Notes under the pieces: generated by a model | Told to the model about the DNA's origin: nothing | Seen by the model: the letters and a program-made list of their open reading frames with translations, nothing else | The model's database searches: none | Program-made: the position numbers and the translations under genes | In this document: positions 47,877-61,100 of the stretch, one piece after another | Position numbering within the stretch: position 1 is the first letter of the stretch | Layout of the letters: every line of letters starts with the position of its first letter | DNA from: Calycina herbarum | Taxonomy: Eukaryota; Ascomycota; Leotiomycetes; Helotiales; Pezizellaceae | Direction: 5' to 3' | NCBI GenBank assembly: GCA_001414485.1 | Contig: LLEY01000022.1 | Location: 186,001 to 250,000 of the forward strand | Length of the DNA stretch: 64,000 bases

Positions 47877-49540
47877 TAAGAGAAATGTTAAATACTCGAG
47901 CTAATACTCTTAGCTAGAAACCTAGATATAAAGGAGATAAGAAGTATAAGAAGATTATAATCTTAAAAACTCTTAAAAATAGAGACTTAGCCTCTATAAT
48001 TTATAAAATTACTACTATAAGAGATAACGATCTATAGTAAGGAAAGATATAATAGGCGTAGAAGAAAGATTAGCCGGAGTTAGCTAAATAGAAAGATATA
48101 CTATCTAACCTAGTCTAGAGAAGAGATTTCGCCGATATTTACTACGTTATAAATAAGTGTAATAATAAAGAAAGATATAGAAACGGAAAGTTATAAGTCC
48201 TAGATTTATATATAAGACAATTTATCAAAGAATATTATTTAATACTAGCTTATAAATACTAAGGAATTCGTCGAACCTTCTAAAGAATAAAATAATACTA
48301 CTATATTAATCGATTATCTATAATAGTTAAGTAATAGTAGAATATAATACCTATACTAGGAATAAGACTTTCTACTATACTTCTTATAAATAGATAAATA
48401 CTATTCTAATACTATAAATACCTTAGAAATTAATATCTTAGGATTTTATTATTAAGCTTCTAAAATCTAAAGATCTAATAATAGAAGTTAAGTATAACTC
48501 GATCCTAGTTATTATAGAACGACTTATAAAATATATAATTTTAGTACTATATATAGAGTTAAGTATAGCTAAGGAACTAGTATTTATATTCCTTAAAGAG
48601 GTAGTCTTAAGATATAGATTATCTAAAGAAATACTCTTAAATAAAGATAAACTCTTTACTTCTAAATTTTAGATCGCTCTTATAAAACGATTAAGTACGA
48701 AAAGAAAGGTTTCTATAGCTTTTCACTCTTAGATAAATAGAGGAAACAAACGTATAAACTAAGTAGTTAAAACATATCTTCGTTATTATATAAACTACTA
48801 GTAAAATAACTAGATAGAACTGCTGCTTCTAATATAGTTTACTTATAATAGTTTAGTAATAGAAATAATACTTATTATACTATTCTACGCTAATTATAAG
48901 TATAAATTAACAGTGTATTAAGAACCGCTGTCTATAACTATTAATAACTAACTTACTTATATTTAGATTTTAAAAATTAAGAGATTATATAAAGAACTTA
49001 TAGAGAACTTATAGTTTATAGTAGAAAGAAATATATACTACTATAATAAACGACGTAGTTAGAAGCTAATACTAAAAGAGAGAGATAAAGTCTACTTAGT
49101 ATAAAAAAAAATCGATATAAAAAGACTAAGTAATAAATTAGATTATAAGAAACTTAGACTATTTAAAATCAAACGTGTTAAAGAACCTTTAAATTATAAA
49201 TTAGCACTACTAAAAACAATAAACATCTATCTAGTATTCTATATATTCTTACTTAAACTAGTACTACTAGGAGTATTACCAGCTCTACTTATAGAAATTC
49301 AACTAGTAAACCTAAACGCCGAGTACGAAGTCGAAAGGATTCTTAACTATAAACTTATTAGAGGATAAATTAAGTACTTAATTAAATAGTTAGATTACCT
49401 ATACTTAGAGAATACTTAGGAACCTAAGAGCAGTCTTAGCTATTACTCGAGGAACCTTTAAGAGTTCTACTACTAAAACCTAGGTCTGTCTACAGCTCGT
49501 AGTTAGGCAGATACGTAGATAGAAAGGCAGAGTCGAGAGA
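47877..49540 (+). pseudogene. E1 integrase and chromodomain relic
   Basis: Integrase zinc region (AYKY*GIRRTF near 48,250). Catalytic core with KYNSILVIVERLTKYI near 48,490, LLNKDKLFTSKF near 48,640 and the AFHS*INRGN block near 48,720 (family FHPQTDGQ). Then LDYKKLRLFKIKRVKEPLNY near 49,140 and a chromodomain-like EYEVERILNYKLIRG followed by KYLIK*LDY near 49,330-49,400. This domain order assigns E1 to the chromoviruses. Not functional. Confidence 0.8.
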
Positions 49541-49567
49541 GGTTGTAGAAGTGTTAAGAAGAGATAG

Positions 49568-49870
49568 TTAGACGACCTCCGACTCTCTCTCTTCTCTCTC
49601 TTTCTTTTCTCTCGTATTCTTTTCTTCTACCTCTACTACGTTAAGCTTGTTAAGGAATTAGAGGCCGCGGTATAACATCTCTTTCTAGTGTTTTTAAATA
49701 AGTTTCTATTATTTACGAAGACGTAGAATCTTCGCTATCGCTTCTTCTTCTTTATCTCGAAGGCGCTTCTCCTAAGCGTCTAGCGACTTCTATTACTTCT
49801 TACTCGATACGTTTTAAGACTAGGCTTTATCGATAGTATTATACTTCAGTTTTAAACGAACGTATTCAGA
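49568..49870 (-). pseudogene. E1 antisense coiled-coil frame (aORF relic)
   Basis: On the strand opposite gag-pol, between the chromodomain and the 3' LTR. One frame reads SLDA*EKRLRDKEEEAIAKI, continues LRLRK, then YRGL*FLNKLNVVEVEE and a Lys/Glu tail (EKKEREERESE) to a stop at 49,568-49,570. The same blocks in the same order occur in E3 and E5. Stops sit where Gln, Arg or Trp codons would be expected before RIP. Function unknown. Confidence 0.55.
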
Positions 49871-50108
49871 GCAGCGACTTTACTAGAACTCGTCGGTCTA
49901 GTATCGACGTTCTTATAAAGAACAGTAGGAATAGAGAGTTTTGTTTTCTATTTCAGCGGATTCGATTCTATAGATAAAGAGGAGACGTTTCTTTTTCTTC
50001 TTTATAGTTATATAAGAAGAATATATAGATATAATAGAAAGAAGAGATATAGCTAGTAATACAGCGGAATTTATTAGCTTATACTTAAGTATAGAGACAC
50101 GCTAAGCT

Positions 50109-50121
50109 AAGAAGGGGATAG
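50109..50121 (+). other. polypurine tract of E1
   Basis: AAGAAGGGGATAG directly precedes the 3' LTR. The reverse complement is found at the matching place in E5 (63,515) and, with one change, in E3 (54,974), as expected for the plus-strand primer of reverse transcription. Confidence 0.75.
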
Positions 50122-51045
50122 TATTACGAATCACGTACGAAACGTAGTAAGTAAGTCTAGACAGCGCTCTAATAGAATAAAATATAAGTATTAAAGGAAA
50201 GAAAGATAATACAGAAGAAGTCTAGAATATATAAGATATTAAGGAATTTAGAATCTTACTATTAGATTACTATTAGAATTACGTAATAGACCTAGGTTAT
50301 AGAGTAGACCTCGTTGGATTCTTAAGAGGTCTAAAGAGGTTCTCTAGGTCTTAATAGGTCCTTAGAGAACGAAGGTTCTATATAAGACTAGCACGTCTAC
50401 TTATAACGAAACTTAAACGAACTAAACAAAGATAACTAAGTCTCGAAGGTTAGTATACAGGTAAGAAGTATAGATACGCTGAGTTGTTCACTTAGAAGTA
50501 AACTCGTTACTTATATTAAAGATATTAAATAAGATAATAAGATTAATAACTAAAGTTAAGTACGAAGCTTCTATCTAATAGCAGACGTAGTAGTCTTATA
50601 TAGAACCTTCGTTTATATTAGAGTCCTACTTAGCAGAAGTCTCGAAGATAGAGTCTAACTCTATTTCTAGGGCTTCTTAAAACTAGACTCTATTACCTAA
50701 CTACTCCTAACCGAGTTATATAATATAACTATAATAAGATCCCTAGGATTATATATCCTTTTATATTTAATCCTTTCTTTCTTTCAGAGTTATAATAGTA
50801 TTTGTTCTATTAGAGCGTCGCCTAGACTTCACTTATTCACGTGTTAGCACGTGATTCGTAATACTACTATTAGATAGGAGCTTCGTACTTAACTTTAGTT
50901 ATTAATCTTATTATCTTATTTAACATCTTTAATATAAGTAATAAGTTCACTTCTAAGTAAACAACCCGGAGTATCTATACTTCTTACTATATACTAACCT
51001 TCGAGACTTAGTTATCTTTGTTTAGTTCGTTTAAGTTTCGTTATA
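50122..51045 (+). repeat. E1 3' LTR, split by a solo LTR
   Basis: TATTACGAATCACG to GTTTCGTTATA. Removing the insertion 50,402-50,863 and one 5-bp duplication leaves 457 bp, the same as the 5' LTR. Followed by the element's target duplication ACTAA. Confidence 0.9.
50402..50863 (-). mobile_element. solo LTR, family B (462 bp), nested in E1 3' LTR
   Basis: TATAACGAAACTTAAACG to CACGTGATTCGTAATA, oriented opposite to its host LTR. Perfect 5-bp duplication CTACT at 50,397-50,401 and 50,864-50,868. It is a same-family LTR inserted into an LTR, so it postdates E1. Confidence 0.9.
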
Positions 51046-51050
51046 ACTAA

Positions 51051-53683
51051 GTATTACCTTCTTACTTCTTATTTTAATAATATTAAATTATATATCTAAG
51101 ATATATTCTTTAATATTAGTTTTTATTAAGATAGTTTACTAGTTAATTACTCTGTTTTAGTAAGCGACATCTATCTTATTAATTACTCTTAAGTAATATA
51201 GTCTTATTTTATTAATCGAGATAGTTAGCTTCTTTAGAGCTACTAGAGAAAGAAAGTTATCTATTACTCTCGAGTTAATTATAACTTATAGCTCTTTTCC
51301 TTATATTTTTATAGTTATAATTAACTATCTCTCTTCTAAAGTAGTATATATTTCTAGTTTAATATAGTAAACCTTAAATAACTAATTACTTAAGTTCTCT
51401 TCTCTAACTAATTTAATATAAGACTAAGAAAAGAACGTTACTTTTTCTTTATTAGATATAACTACTTTATATACTTACTAGTAGATTTCCTTTAAATTAT
51501 TTCTAGGTTAACTAGTCTATAGTAGTACGTAGTTTAAATCACGTCTATCTTATAGTTATTTATTATATTAATTCTAAGGACTATAGTTCTTTAATAGCTA
51601 GGTAGTAGAACTCTTCTAGTTTTGTTTCTATCTAATCTATTATATTATAATTCTATTATTCCTAGAAAAGTATAGTAAATAATTCTAGGAAATAGTATTT
51701 TTTAAATACTACTTTATTATTTCTAAATATTATAACTATAATATATCGTCTCTCTTTCTCTAGTATAATATTCTTAGGTTATATTCTAAAGAATAATATT
51801 TTAAACTGTCTTATAAATCCGTTTAAATCGTCTTATATCTATATACTAGTTTCTTTCTAAATATTATAAACTTTCTATATATCCTCTATTTTAAAATAAT
51901 TAGATTTCTCGATTTATTATTAGTTATACTCTAGTTTCTTCTCTTTAATAGTTTCTTATCTAGTAATTAGACTAACTAGAGTTATTATTTTAAGATTATC
52001 TCTTATAACTATATATATTATTAAGAGAGTTAGTTTAATACTCTTTATAGTATAAGAGCTTTAAAAGTTAGGTTTCTAGTTATCTATATATACCTAGCGA
52101 TTTCCTTACGTAAATATTCTTATAAAGACCTAGGTTTCTTCTATCTTAGGTCTTATATTATAAACTTCTTTCTCTAAACTAGATAATAAGTCTAATAATT
52201 TAGAGGAACTAGTCAAAGATAGCGACTTATACTCTGCTTAAAGAGGCAACGTATATTCTTCTTTAGATCGCGTATTATAGTACTTTTTAAGAAGTAGGTT
52301 ACCGTTGTTATTAGTATCTTATACTATACTAACTACTTCTTTATCTTTAATTTAGATTCTATACTCTTATATCTTAAGTTCCTCTTTTATAAACTCTTGT
52401 CTTTTAAGTACTACTACTATCTATTAATAAGTAGTACTAAGATACTTTTTCTCTTTCTATCGTTTTTTCGTAGTATTCTTACTATACTCGTTAGCTCTAT
52501 AGCTAAGAAGGCTATATAAGTAATATAAGTTCTACTTATATTATTTAGTATATTCTTTCTAGAAAAGGCTTTCTTTCTTAAAAGGTTTTTTCTTAGTTAT
52601 ATCTAGTTCTATTAGCTATAGCTATTAGTTATATTCTAACTTTCTACGTTTAATAGAGTAATAGCTATACTAGTCTTTTCTTTTAAGGCTTCGCTTATAA
52701 GCTTAATTATCGATTTTAATAGAAAGGTCGATTATCTTACTAAGGTCTTCTAGTCGTTCTCTCTAAGATATCTCGTTCTTTATATAGCTCTTAAGTTCTT
52801 AGTAGAAGTAAGCTTTAAGAGCTAAGTCTTCTTATTCTACTCTACTAGTAAATTACTAGAAGTATACTATATAATTAGCAGCTAACTTCTTTTATTATAA
52901 TTATAATAATTATTATTTAGTAGTTCTTTTAATATTAATATCTCTAAATACTCTTCTTATTTTTCTCTTAAATCTAATCTAGGTTCTAAAAATCTTATTT
53001 ATTTTATCTTAATAATCTTTAGCTTAATCTATTCCTAGTAATTTAAGATAGTCTTATAAGAACGTCTTAATCTAATTAAGAGCCGGTCTATATAAGAAGA
53101 TAGTAGCTTATATTGTTTTTTCTAGGTTATTAGTAGACTCTATAAAGTTAAAAGCGATATATATTTTATACTAAAGTAAGAAGCTTCGAAGTTTAGTTCG
53201 CTTACTAAGGTAAGAGTCTAAGACCTTAACCTTAATTCGATTATAATATATAGATATAATAGTAACTACTTAAGCTAGTATTACTAAGCTAGTAGTAGAG
53301 ACAGATATCTAATATAAAGTTATTATAATAGTATTAGTATTATAGCGCTAGTTTATAACCTAGAAGAATAGACGTAATAGCACGTAATAGCACGTAACCT
53401 CGGTAATTATCTCGGGATATATAGATCTATAACGAGAGCTATAACGAGAGCTATAGTAAGATCTTAGCTATAGATACTTCTAGCTCTTTATAGTCTATAT
53501 AAGATTTCAGCTTCTTATAGCTTATACTTACTTAGTAACCTCTTTTCCCTAGGTATATAACCTGTGTTACTTTCGTAGATAGAACTATAGCTTTAAATTC
53601 TCGTATTTATATATATATACTCTTATATCTTTGTCTTTAGTTATAGTTTATAATAATTAGCTTTTAAAAGCAGGTACTTAAAG
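51051..53683 (-). pseudogene. element E2, right part: protease and gag relic
   Basis: Continuation of the minus-strand E2 after the E1 insertion. Protease-like sequence at about 51,060-51,340 and gag at about 52,300-53,330, aligned with E3 60,478-62,700. Gag is interrupted by a solo family-C LTR at 53,338. The right edge CTTAAAG abuts the family-B LTR at 53,684, the primer-binding position. Confidence 0.75.
53338..53655 (+). mobile_element. solo LTR, family C (318 bp), in E2 gag
   Basis: TATTATAGCGCTAGTTTATAACC to ATAGTTTATAATA, flanked by a perfect 5-bp duplication ATTAG (53,333-53,337 and 53,656-53,660). Inverted relative of 28,150-28,374. Confidence 0.85.
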
Positions 53684-54137
53684 TATAACGAAACTAGTAT
53701 CTAACTATAAAGATATTAAGTTCGACGGTTAGTATATAAGTAAAGAAGACAACTATTATATTATATTTACTTAGAGATAAACTCGTTACTTATATTAAAG
53801 ATATTAAAGTAAAGTAATAAGATTAATAACTAAAGTTAAGTATAAAGCTCTTATCTAATAGTAGACGTACTAGTCTTTATATAGAACCTTCGTTCTCTAA
53901 GTATATCGCTTATATCGCTTATATCGCTCGCGATTAGAGCGATATAGATAATATAGATAATTACGTTATATAACCGTACGTAACTTCTAATAGTCTTATA
54001 ATAGTAAGATTCTAAAACTCTTAAATATCTTTCGTATTACTAATTCTCTCTTATATTACCTTCTATTTCTTAGATATTATATCTTATTCTATTAGAGCGC
54101 TGTCTAAACTACTTACTATATTCTATAATTTGTAATA
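53684..54137 (-). mobile_element. family-B LTR, 5' LTR of E2 (454 bp)
   Basis: TATAACGAAACTAGTATC to AATTTGTAATA, adjoining E2 gag through the conserved CTTAAAG. Its start is most like the LTR at 27,348, but the outer flanks (AGCTA and TTTTA) do not match, so the two cannot be confirmed as the ends of one insertion. Confidence 0.7.
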
Positions 54138-54528
54138 TTTTACTTCTCTTTTTACTCTCTTTATTAAAGTACTTAAATAATTATAATTTAAGATTATTTA
54201 AGTACTTTAGATACTACTTTACTAACTATATACTAATTACCTAGTTACGCTTAGTATCTCTTATTTTTAAATTAAATTATAGTTATCTCTTTTTCTCTCT
54301 TATTTATTAGATATTTTTATTACGTTATTATTTATACTAAGTATATATATTATATTTAATAACTTATAATACTTCTAATAATAGATTTAAAGTTCTATAA
54401 CACTTATACTTTAATATAGTACTAGATAGTATATATTAATAGAAAGTAAGTATTAAGTAATTATAATATAACGTAGTTTACTACCGAGCGGATTATATCA
54501 CCGAGCGGATTACTTTTCTCTACTCTAC
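54138..54528. mobile_element. AT-rich relic and fragment of a fourth Fot1-like end
   Basis: 54,138-54,470 is unassigned AT-rich sequence. From 54,471, ACGTAGTTTACTACCGAGCG and a second ACCGAGCGGATTA copy follow a TA, as at the ends of the other Fot1 elements. The terminal repeat is cut at 54,528 by the E3 LTR. Confidence 0.5.
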
Positions 54529-55235
54529 TATAACGAAATAATAAGCTATCTAATAAAGGTAATCGTTTTAACAGTTGATATATAAATAAGAAGTACTAAT
54601 ACGATAAGTTATTTACTTAGAAATAAACTCGTTACTTATATCAAAGATATTAAACAAGATAATAAGATTAATAACTAGAGTTAAGTACGAAGCTTCTATC
54701 TAGGTAGTAGATATACTAGTATATATAGAACCTCTTATACTACCTAGATCCCTATATAAGCCTAGATCTCTAGATATTTATAGATCTCTTAAAGAATCTA
54801 AGAGGATCTATTATATAACTTCTAATAGTTATCTAATAATAAGATCCTAGAATATCTAAATACCTTTATATTACTAATTCCCTCTAGTATTACCTTCTAT
54901 TTCCTAGATATTATACCTTATTCTATTAGAGCGCTGTCTAGACTACTTATTATATATAACGTAATTTATAATACTATCCTCTTCTTATACTTAAGTATAA
55001 GCTAAGAAACTCGGTTAGAGTACTAGTAGTATCCTTTCCTTTTTATTATATTCTATCTTATATAGAAGAAGAAAGAAGAATAAATACTACTTATAAAAAG
55101 TATTAAAATAGTTTATAACGAAATATTACTATACTCTTACTATACTTCTTAGAAGCGTAGATGTTTTATTAATTCTTTATAGTTCTCTTAATATTCTAAA
55201 GATATTTAGTTAAAGCTAAAATATAATAGAACTAA

Positions 55236-55560
55236 TAACATCTAAGAAAAGAACGTTCTCTAAGCTAGTAACTAGACTTCTATTGAAAAGTAAGAGAAGA
55301 AGCTTAAGAGAGAGAAGGAGAAGATAATAGCAAGGATTCTACGGTTATAGAAGTAGAAGGCCTTTTTAAAAGAAAGATAGTATAAAATATCTTATTAAGG
55401 TCTTTGTTTTCTTAACGAACTCGACGCTACTAAGGAGGTAGAAAAGAAAGAGAAGAAGAGAGAAAGAGAAGAAGAAGAGAGAAAGAGAAGAAGAAGAGTA
55501 GCGAGAGATAGAAGTTATATATCTAGCGGCCTTGCTTATTCCTACTAGTTCCTAATCCGA
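55236..55560 (+). pseudogene. E3 antisense coiled-coil frame (aORF relic)
   Basis: Plus-strand frame antisense to E3 gag-pol. It starts about 260 bp inside the 3' LTR and reads EKNVL, then IEK*EKKLKREKEKIIARIL, then FLNELDATKEVEKKEKKRER with a long Lys/Arg/Glu tail. It aligns with the E5 frame almost base for base and with the E1 frame at peptide level. Confidence 0.5.
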
Positions 55561-56330
55561 GCTAAGCCTTAACCTAGCCTTCTTTAAAGCTTTTCCTTCT
55601 AACTATAAGATATAGGTAAACCTAGGTTTTACTAGTAGAATTCCTAAAGTTCTACTAAGTACTAGTTAAGGTTGCTTTTTAGTTCCTAAGTGTTTTCTAA
55701 GTATAGATAATCTAACTATTTAATTAAGTACTTAACTTATCCTCTAATAAGTTTATAGTTAAGAATCCTCTTAACTTTATACTTAGTATTTAGGTTTACT
55801 AGTTAAATTTCTATAAATAAGGCTAGTAGTGCTTCTAGTAGTACTAGTTTAAGTAAGGATATATAGAATACTAGATAGATGTTTATAGTTTTTAGTAAAA
55901 CTAATTTATAATTTAAAGGTCTCTTAATATATTTAATTTTAAATAGTCTAAGTTTTTTATAATCTAATTTATTACTTAGTCGTTTTATATTAATGTTTTT
56001 CTATATTAAGTAGACTTTATCTCTCTCTTTTAGTATTAGCTTTTAACTATGTTATTTATTATAGTAGTATATATTCCTTTTAGCTACGAATTATAAGTCT
56101 TTTATAAGTTCTTTATATAGTCTCTTAATTTTTAAGACCTAAATATAAGTAAGCTAATTATCGATAGTTATAGATAATAGTTCTTAATATACTATTACTT
56201 TATACTTAAAGTTAATATAGAATAGTATAATAAGTATTATTTCTATTACTAAACTATTATAAGTAAACTATACTAAGAGTAGTAGTTCTACCTAGTTGTT
56301 TTACTAGTAGTTTATATAGTAATAAAGATA

Positions 56331-58188
56331 ACGTAGTTTATTAGAACCTCGGTTATATTAGAACCCCGATTAATTTTCCTTAGTATATAACTTTAAACTT
56401 AAATAACTTAACTATAATATATTAAATTAACTCTTTATAATCGGAGTCTAATATACTAGATATATCTATAGCTTCTTAACAAGTTTATACGTTATAACTA
56501 GCTTTTCTATAGGTTCTATAGTATTGTCTAAACAGTTGCCTCTTCTTATAACTACCTCTTACTATACGTATATCGCGTCGTACTGCTTATCTATATCTTT
56601 CTAAGCTATAATATTCTATATATCCTCTATAATAAGTATATCCCCTTTATAGACACGAGCCTTTTTAGCTCTCCGGCGTTTACTAAGAGCTTTATTTACT
56701 ACCTGAAGTATACGTACCTCGGTAGATAGAAGAGTTATCTTATAAGCTATTCGCTCTATACCTTTAGCTAGCGCTGTAACTATCTTAAATAGAGAGGTTA
56801 GCGAGCTTCTCTAATAGCGAGCAATTCGATTTCGTATAAGAGTTAACTATAAAAGAGCTTCTATTAGATTAGAAGAGGTCTAAGATTCCTATAGAAAGGT
56901 GTTAGTAGTAGAGAGTCTAGAGAGTATTAGAGTCTATAACTTTATATCAAGCTTTAAAATCACTACTTATAGATTAAAAGACACTAGGCCAGCTCTATAG
57001 AATCTATCCTAAGCGTTCTAGACTGTTATAGATTCTCTATATACTGTTATAAAAGCTAGAAAGAACTCTACCTTAGTAATATAGTTAATATAAGCTTTGA
57101 TAAACGTCTTAATCTATCGACTATACACTTGTTTTAATATACTAAAATATCTAATATTAAGTAGCTAGATTAGATAAGACGAATAGAAAGGTAGTCTAAG
57201 AGTTATAATATTATATACTTTATAGTACTCTTAGAATTCAGCTGATTCGTAGCTCTTATACCTATCTAATACTAGTATTCGATATAGACCTTTTGCTTAA
57301 GTAGTAGTATACTTATTAAAGTGTTTTAGCTATTCTAGACCTATCTCGTTATTTATCTATCTATTACTTATCGGTTTAATAACCTAGTTATATAGGAGGC
57401 CGCTATCTATATACTAATTTATAAGATAATTCTTCTCTTAGATAACTAAAAAGAGAGAGATATTCTAACTCTTGCTATTAATATAAGTAATTACTATAGT
57501 CTATTCTCGATTACCTAGCTAAACTACTTTATCTCTACTACGTCGATCTATATATATAACAACTATTATAGAGTAAATCACATCTATTATAAAGCCTGTT
57601 TTATTGAAGTTATAGAAATCGTAATCTAAAACGCTATATTTCACTCTTATATTTTATATAAGTTAGAACTACGTACTAATTAGGTTAGGATCTTCGTATA
57701 AAGCTCTTTAGAAGTCGTAAACGCGATTAAAACGCGTCTTTAACCCTGGTTATTATTATATAAATCGATAAGCCTAGAGGTTACTAACGCGTTTTTCTCT
57801 CTATAACTCGAGAATAAAATTAGCTATATCTTCTATACTAGCTAGCCGAGGTATAAACCCTCTAGAATCTATATTAAGTATATTCTAAATAATTACTTCT
57901 TCTTCTATCTTAGATAATTTAAGGTTTACTAGTCGACGGTCGGCTAGAAGAAGGTAGCTGTTTATTCTATTATTAAGTATAGAATAAGATATTCTATAGA
58001 TCTTTATAGCTTTCTATTAACTTAGCTTTTTAGATATTCGAATTACCTTAATAGCTAGAATAACTTTTGATTCTTTAGTAATAATAGACATAGTAGAAGG
58101 TTAAAAAAACGCGTGTTAAAGTTAGAGAGTAGGATTTCAGAAAAATTAATCAGAGTTCTAATATAACCGAGGTTCTAATAAACCACGT
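56331..58188 (-). mobile_element. Fot1/pogo-type DNA transposon 3 (1,858 bp)
   Basis: Inverted ends of about 49 bp (ACGTAGTTTATTAGAACC / ACGTGGTTTATTAGAACC) with TA duplications (56,329-56,330 and 58,189-58,190). The minus-strand transposase relic reads DYDFYNFNKTGFIIDVIYSI near 57,610. It interrupts the E3 integrase. Confidence 0.87.
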
Positions 58189-61100
58189 TATATCTTAACT
58201 ACTTAATTTATATATTCGTTTCCTCTATTATCTAAGAGTAAAAGGCTATAGAGAGCTTTCTTTTCGTATCTAGTCGTTTTATAAGAGTAATCTAAAATTT
58301 AGAGATAAAGAGTTTATCTCTATCTAAGAGTATTTCTTCTAGTAGTCTATGTTTTAAGACTACTTCTTTAAGGAATATAAATACTAATTCCTTAGCTATA
58401 CTTAACTTTAAATATAGTACTAGAATTATATACTTTATAAGCTGTTTTATACTAACTAGAATTGAATTATATTTAACCTTTATTATTAGATTCTTAGATT
58501 TTAGTAGTTTAATAATAAAATCCTAAGAGATTAATTTCTAAGGTATTTATAATATTAGAGTAGTATCTATCTGTTTATAAAATATATAGTAGAAAGCTTT
58601 ATTCCTAGTATAGATATTATACTCTATTATTACTTTCTTAATAATCGTAGATAATTAATTAATATAGTAGTACTATTTTATTTACTATAGAGTTCTATAA
58701 ATTCCTTAGTAGCTATATATAAGCGTAGTATAGTATTCTTATATAAACTCTTCTATATATAAACTAGGAATCTATAGTTATAACCTTTATATATATTCTA
58801 AATTTTATCTATTTAGATATCGTTAGTACTTATTACTACTATCTTATATACTATAGATATTAAGTTATTATTTTCGTTATACTTTAATATTACTATATTA
58901 ACGTATTTCTTATTTTTCTTATAACCTAGTTTCTAGCTTAGAGTATCGGCTCGAGTATTACTTATACTACTAATATATTAAATAATTATCTTAAACCTTA
59001 CTAAGGTTTTAAACTACTTAGCTAGGCGTCTAGTAATAAGCTTCTTAGTTGTAGTAAATGTTTTTAGGTTTAGATAATTAGTAAGCACTATTACTAGGTA
59101 CGTTATACTCTAGAGGTAAATTCTCTATTCTTCGAGAGTTAGAATAATAGCTATTAATTCTTTATTATAAATACTATATTAAAAGTTTTTAAGAAATATA
59201 CTATAAGTATAAGCTTTCTTATTTATTTAGTTATAAATATATAACGTCTACTACTATGTCTAAGGCGTCTATTTCTATCGTACTTAGTTTCTTATAATCG
59301 AAATTATATAGGATTAGTTTAACTATAAACTATTCTTTGATTTTCTAGAAAGCCTTTTTAGTCTTTTTATTTTAGATAAAAGCTATAGCTTTTCTAGTTA
59401 ATATTAATATTAGCTTTATAATCTTTATATATTCTTTAATAAATAGTTAATAGAAGTTAGTAATCTTAAGAAGGATTATATATCTTTAACGTTTCTAGGT
59501 AACTTCTATTTAATAATAGTATAGATCTTTTCTAGATCTATTTCTATTTTTCCTAGACTAAAAACTCGTCTTAGAAAAAGAGTATAAGTAACTCTGAACT
59601 TATATTTTAAAAGTTTTAATTAAGAGTTAACTTTTTTAAGTTATTATAGAACTTCTTTAATATATTCTTTATATTCCTTTTTATTTTCTAAGAAGATCAA
59701 TATATTATTTAGAAAGTATATAATAGTAACTCTTAGAAGGTCTTCTAGAATACTATTATTCTGTTTCTAATAAGTAGCTAGTATATTAGTTAGTCTAAAA
59801 GATATTACTATATACTTATAGAGTTCTAATAGTAAGATAAATACCGTCTTCTATTTATATCTAGCTTTAATTCTAATTAAGCTATAAGTATTTTACTAAT
59901 CTAGTTTTATAAATTTCTTTACTTAGTCTAACTTATCTTATAAGTATTAGCTAGTTAGTAACGGATAAGCGTTCTTAATTATTATATTATTTAATTCCTT
60001 ATAATTAATATATACTTATTTATTTAGATTATTCTTTTTCTTAATAATAAGTATATTTATAGAGATAAGTAATTTAGATTTTTAAATATATCTCTTCTTT
60101 ATTCCTTATTAAATATAACTTTCTAATAAAGCTAAGTTATTCTAGTTATATAGTTAAAGCTTCTACTTTTTAAGATTATAACTCTTTATTAACTTAATCT
60201 TATAATTCTATAGTTAATATTTAAGAAGAGTACGTATATTCTCTAAGTCTTTAAACAACTTTGTAAATTCTCTATACTATATAGGTATTTTGTTTTTAGC
60301 TTTCTTACTAACCTGTGAAAGACTCTAGACTAGGTGTTCTAGTATATTAGAAGATATAAAGCTAATCTTATTCTAGTCTTATAGTTATAAATACGAACTT
60401 ATATATTTATATTAGCTAAAGGTTATTATTTAGACCTTCTAGTTAATATCTAGATTATATTCTTAAATCTATAGTATACTAAGTATTACTTCTTTACTTC
60501 TTATTTTAATAATATTAAATTACGTATTTAAATAATATCTTTTAATATTAATTTTTATTAGAATAGTTTACTAATTAATAATTCTATTCTATTAACTACT
60601 CTAAGACAGTATAGCTTTGTACTTTTAATTAGAACCTTTAGCTTCTTTAGAGCTGTTAGAGAAAGGAAATTACCTATTACTCTAGAGTTAATTATAACTT
60701 AAAGTTCTTTTTCTTATATCTTTACTATTACTATAAGTTAATATTCTCTAGTTATAGTATAAATCTCTAGTTTAATATAATAAACCTTAAATCTTTATTT
60801 ACTAATATCTTCTTTTAAAAAGCTTAGAAAGAATATTACCTTTTTATTATTAGAAAAGGCTATCTTATATATTAAACTATCTTCTATAGTTATCTTAGGT
60901 TCTAGAAGTGTTCTTATAAAATATTTCTCTATTAACTAGTCTAATATAGCTTATAGTTTATACTAAACTTATTTAATAGTTATTCTATATAAAATCTTAG
61001 TAACTTATTATTTATCTTTTATAAGTTAATAAAATTCTTAAATTAATATAGTCTAGAGGTTTATCTTAGTAACTCTGAATATTCGCTAATCTTCTATTCC

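Larger units (their letters stand above)
33920..51045 (+). mobile_element. element E1: nested full-length Ty3/gypsy chromovirus (RIP-dead)
   Basis: Complete element with 5-bp duplication ACTAA at 33,915-33,919 and 51,046-51,050. After removing nested insertions, both LTRs are exactly 457 bp. Internal order on the plus strand is gag with CCHC knuckle, protease, RT, RNase H, integrase and chromodomain, then an antisense coiled-coil frame, a polypurine tract and the 3' LTR. Nested within it are a LINE in the 5' LTR, two Fot1/pogo elements, a solo LTR in the 3' LTR, and two small unexplained segments. It inserted into E2. All frames carry many stops. Confidence 0.9.
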
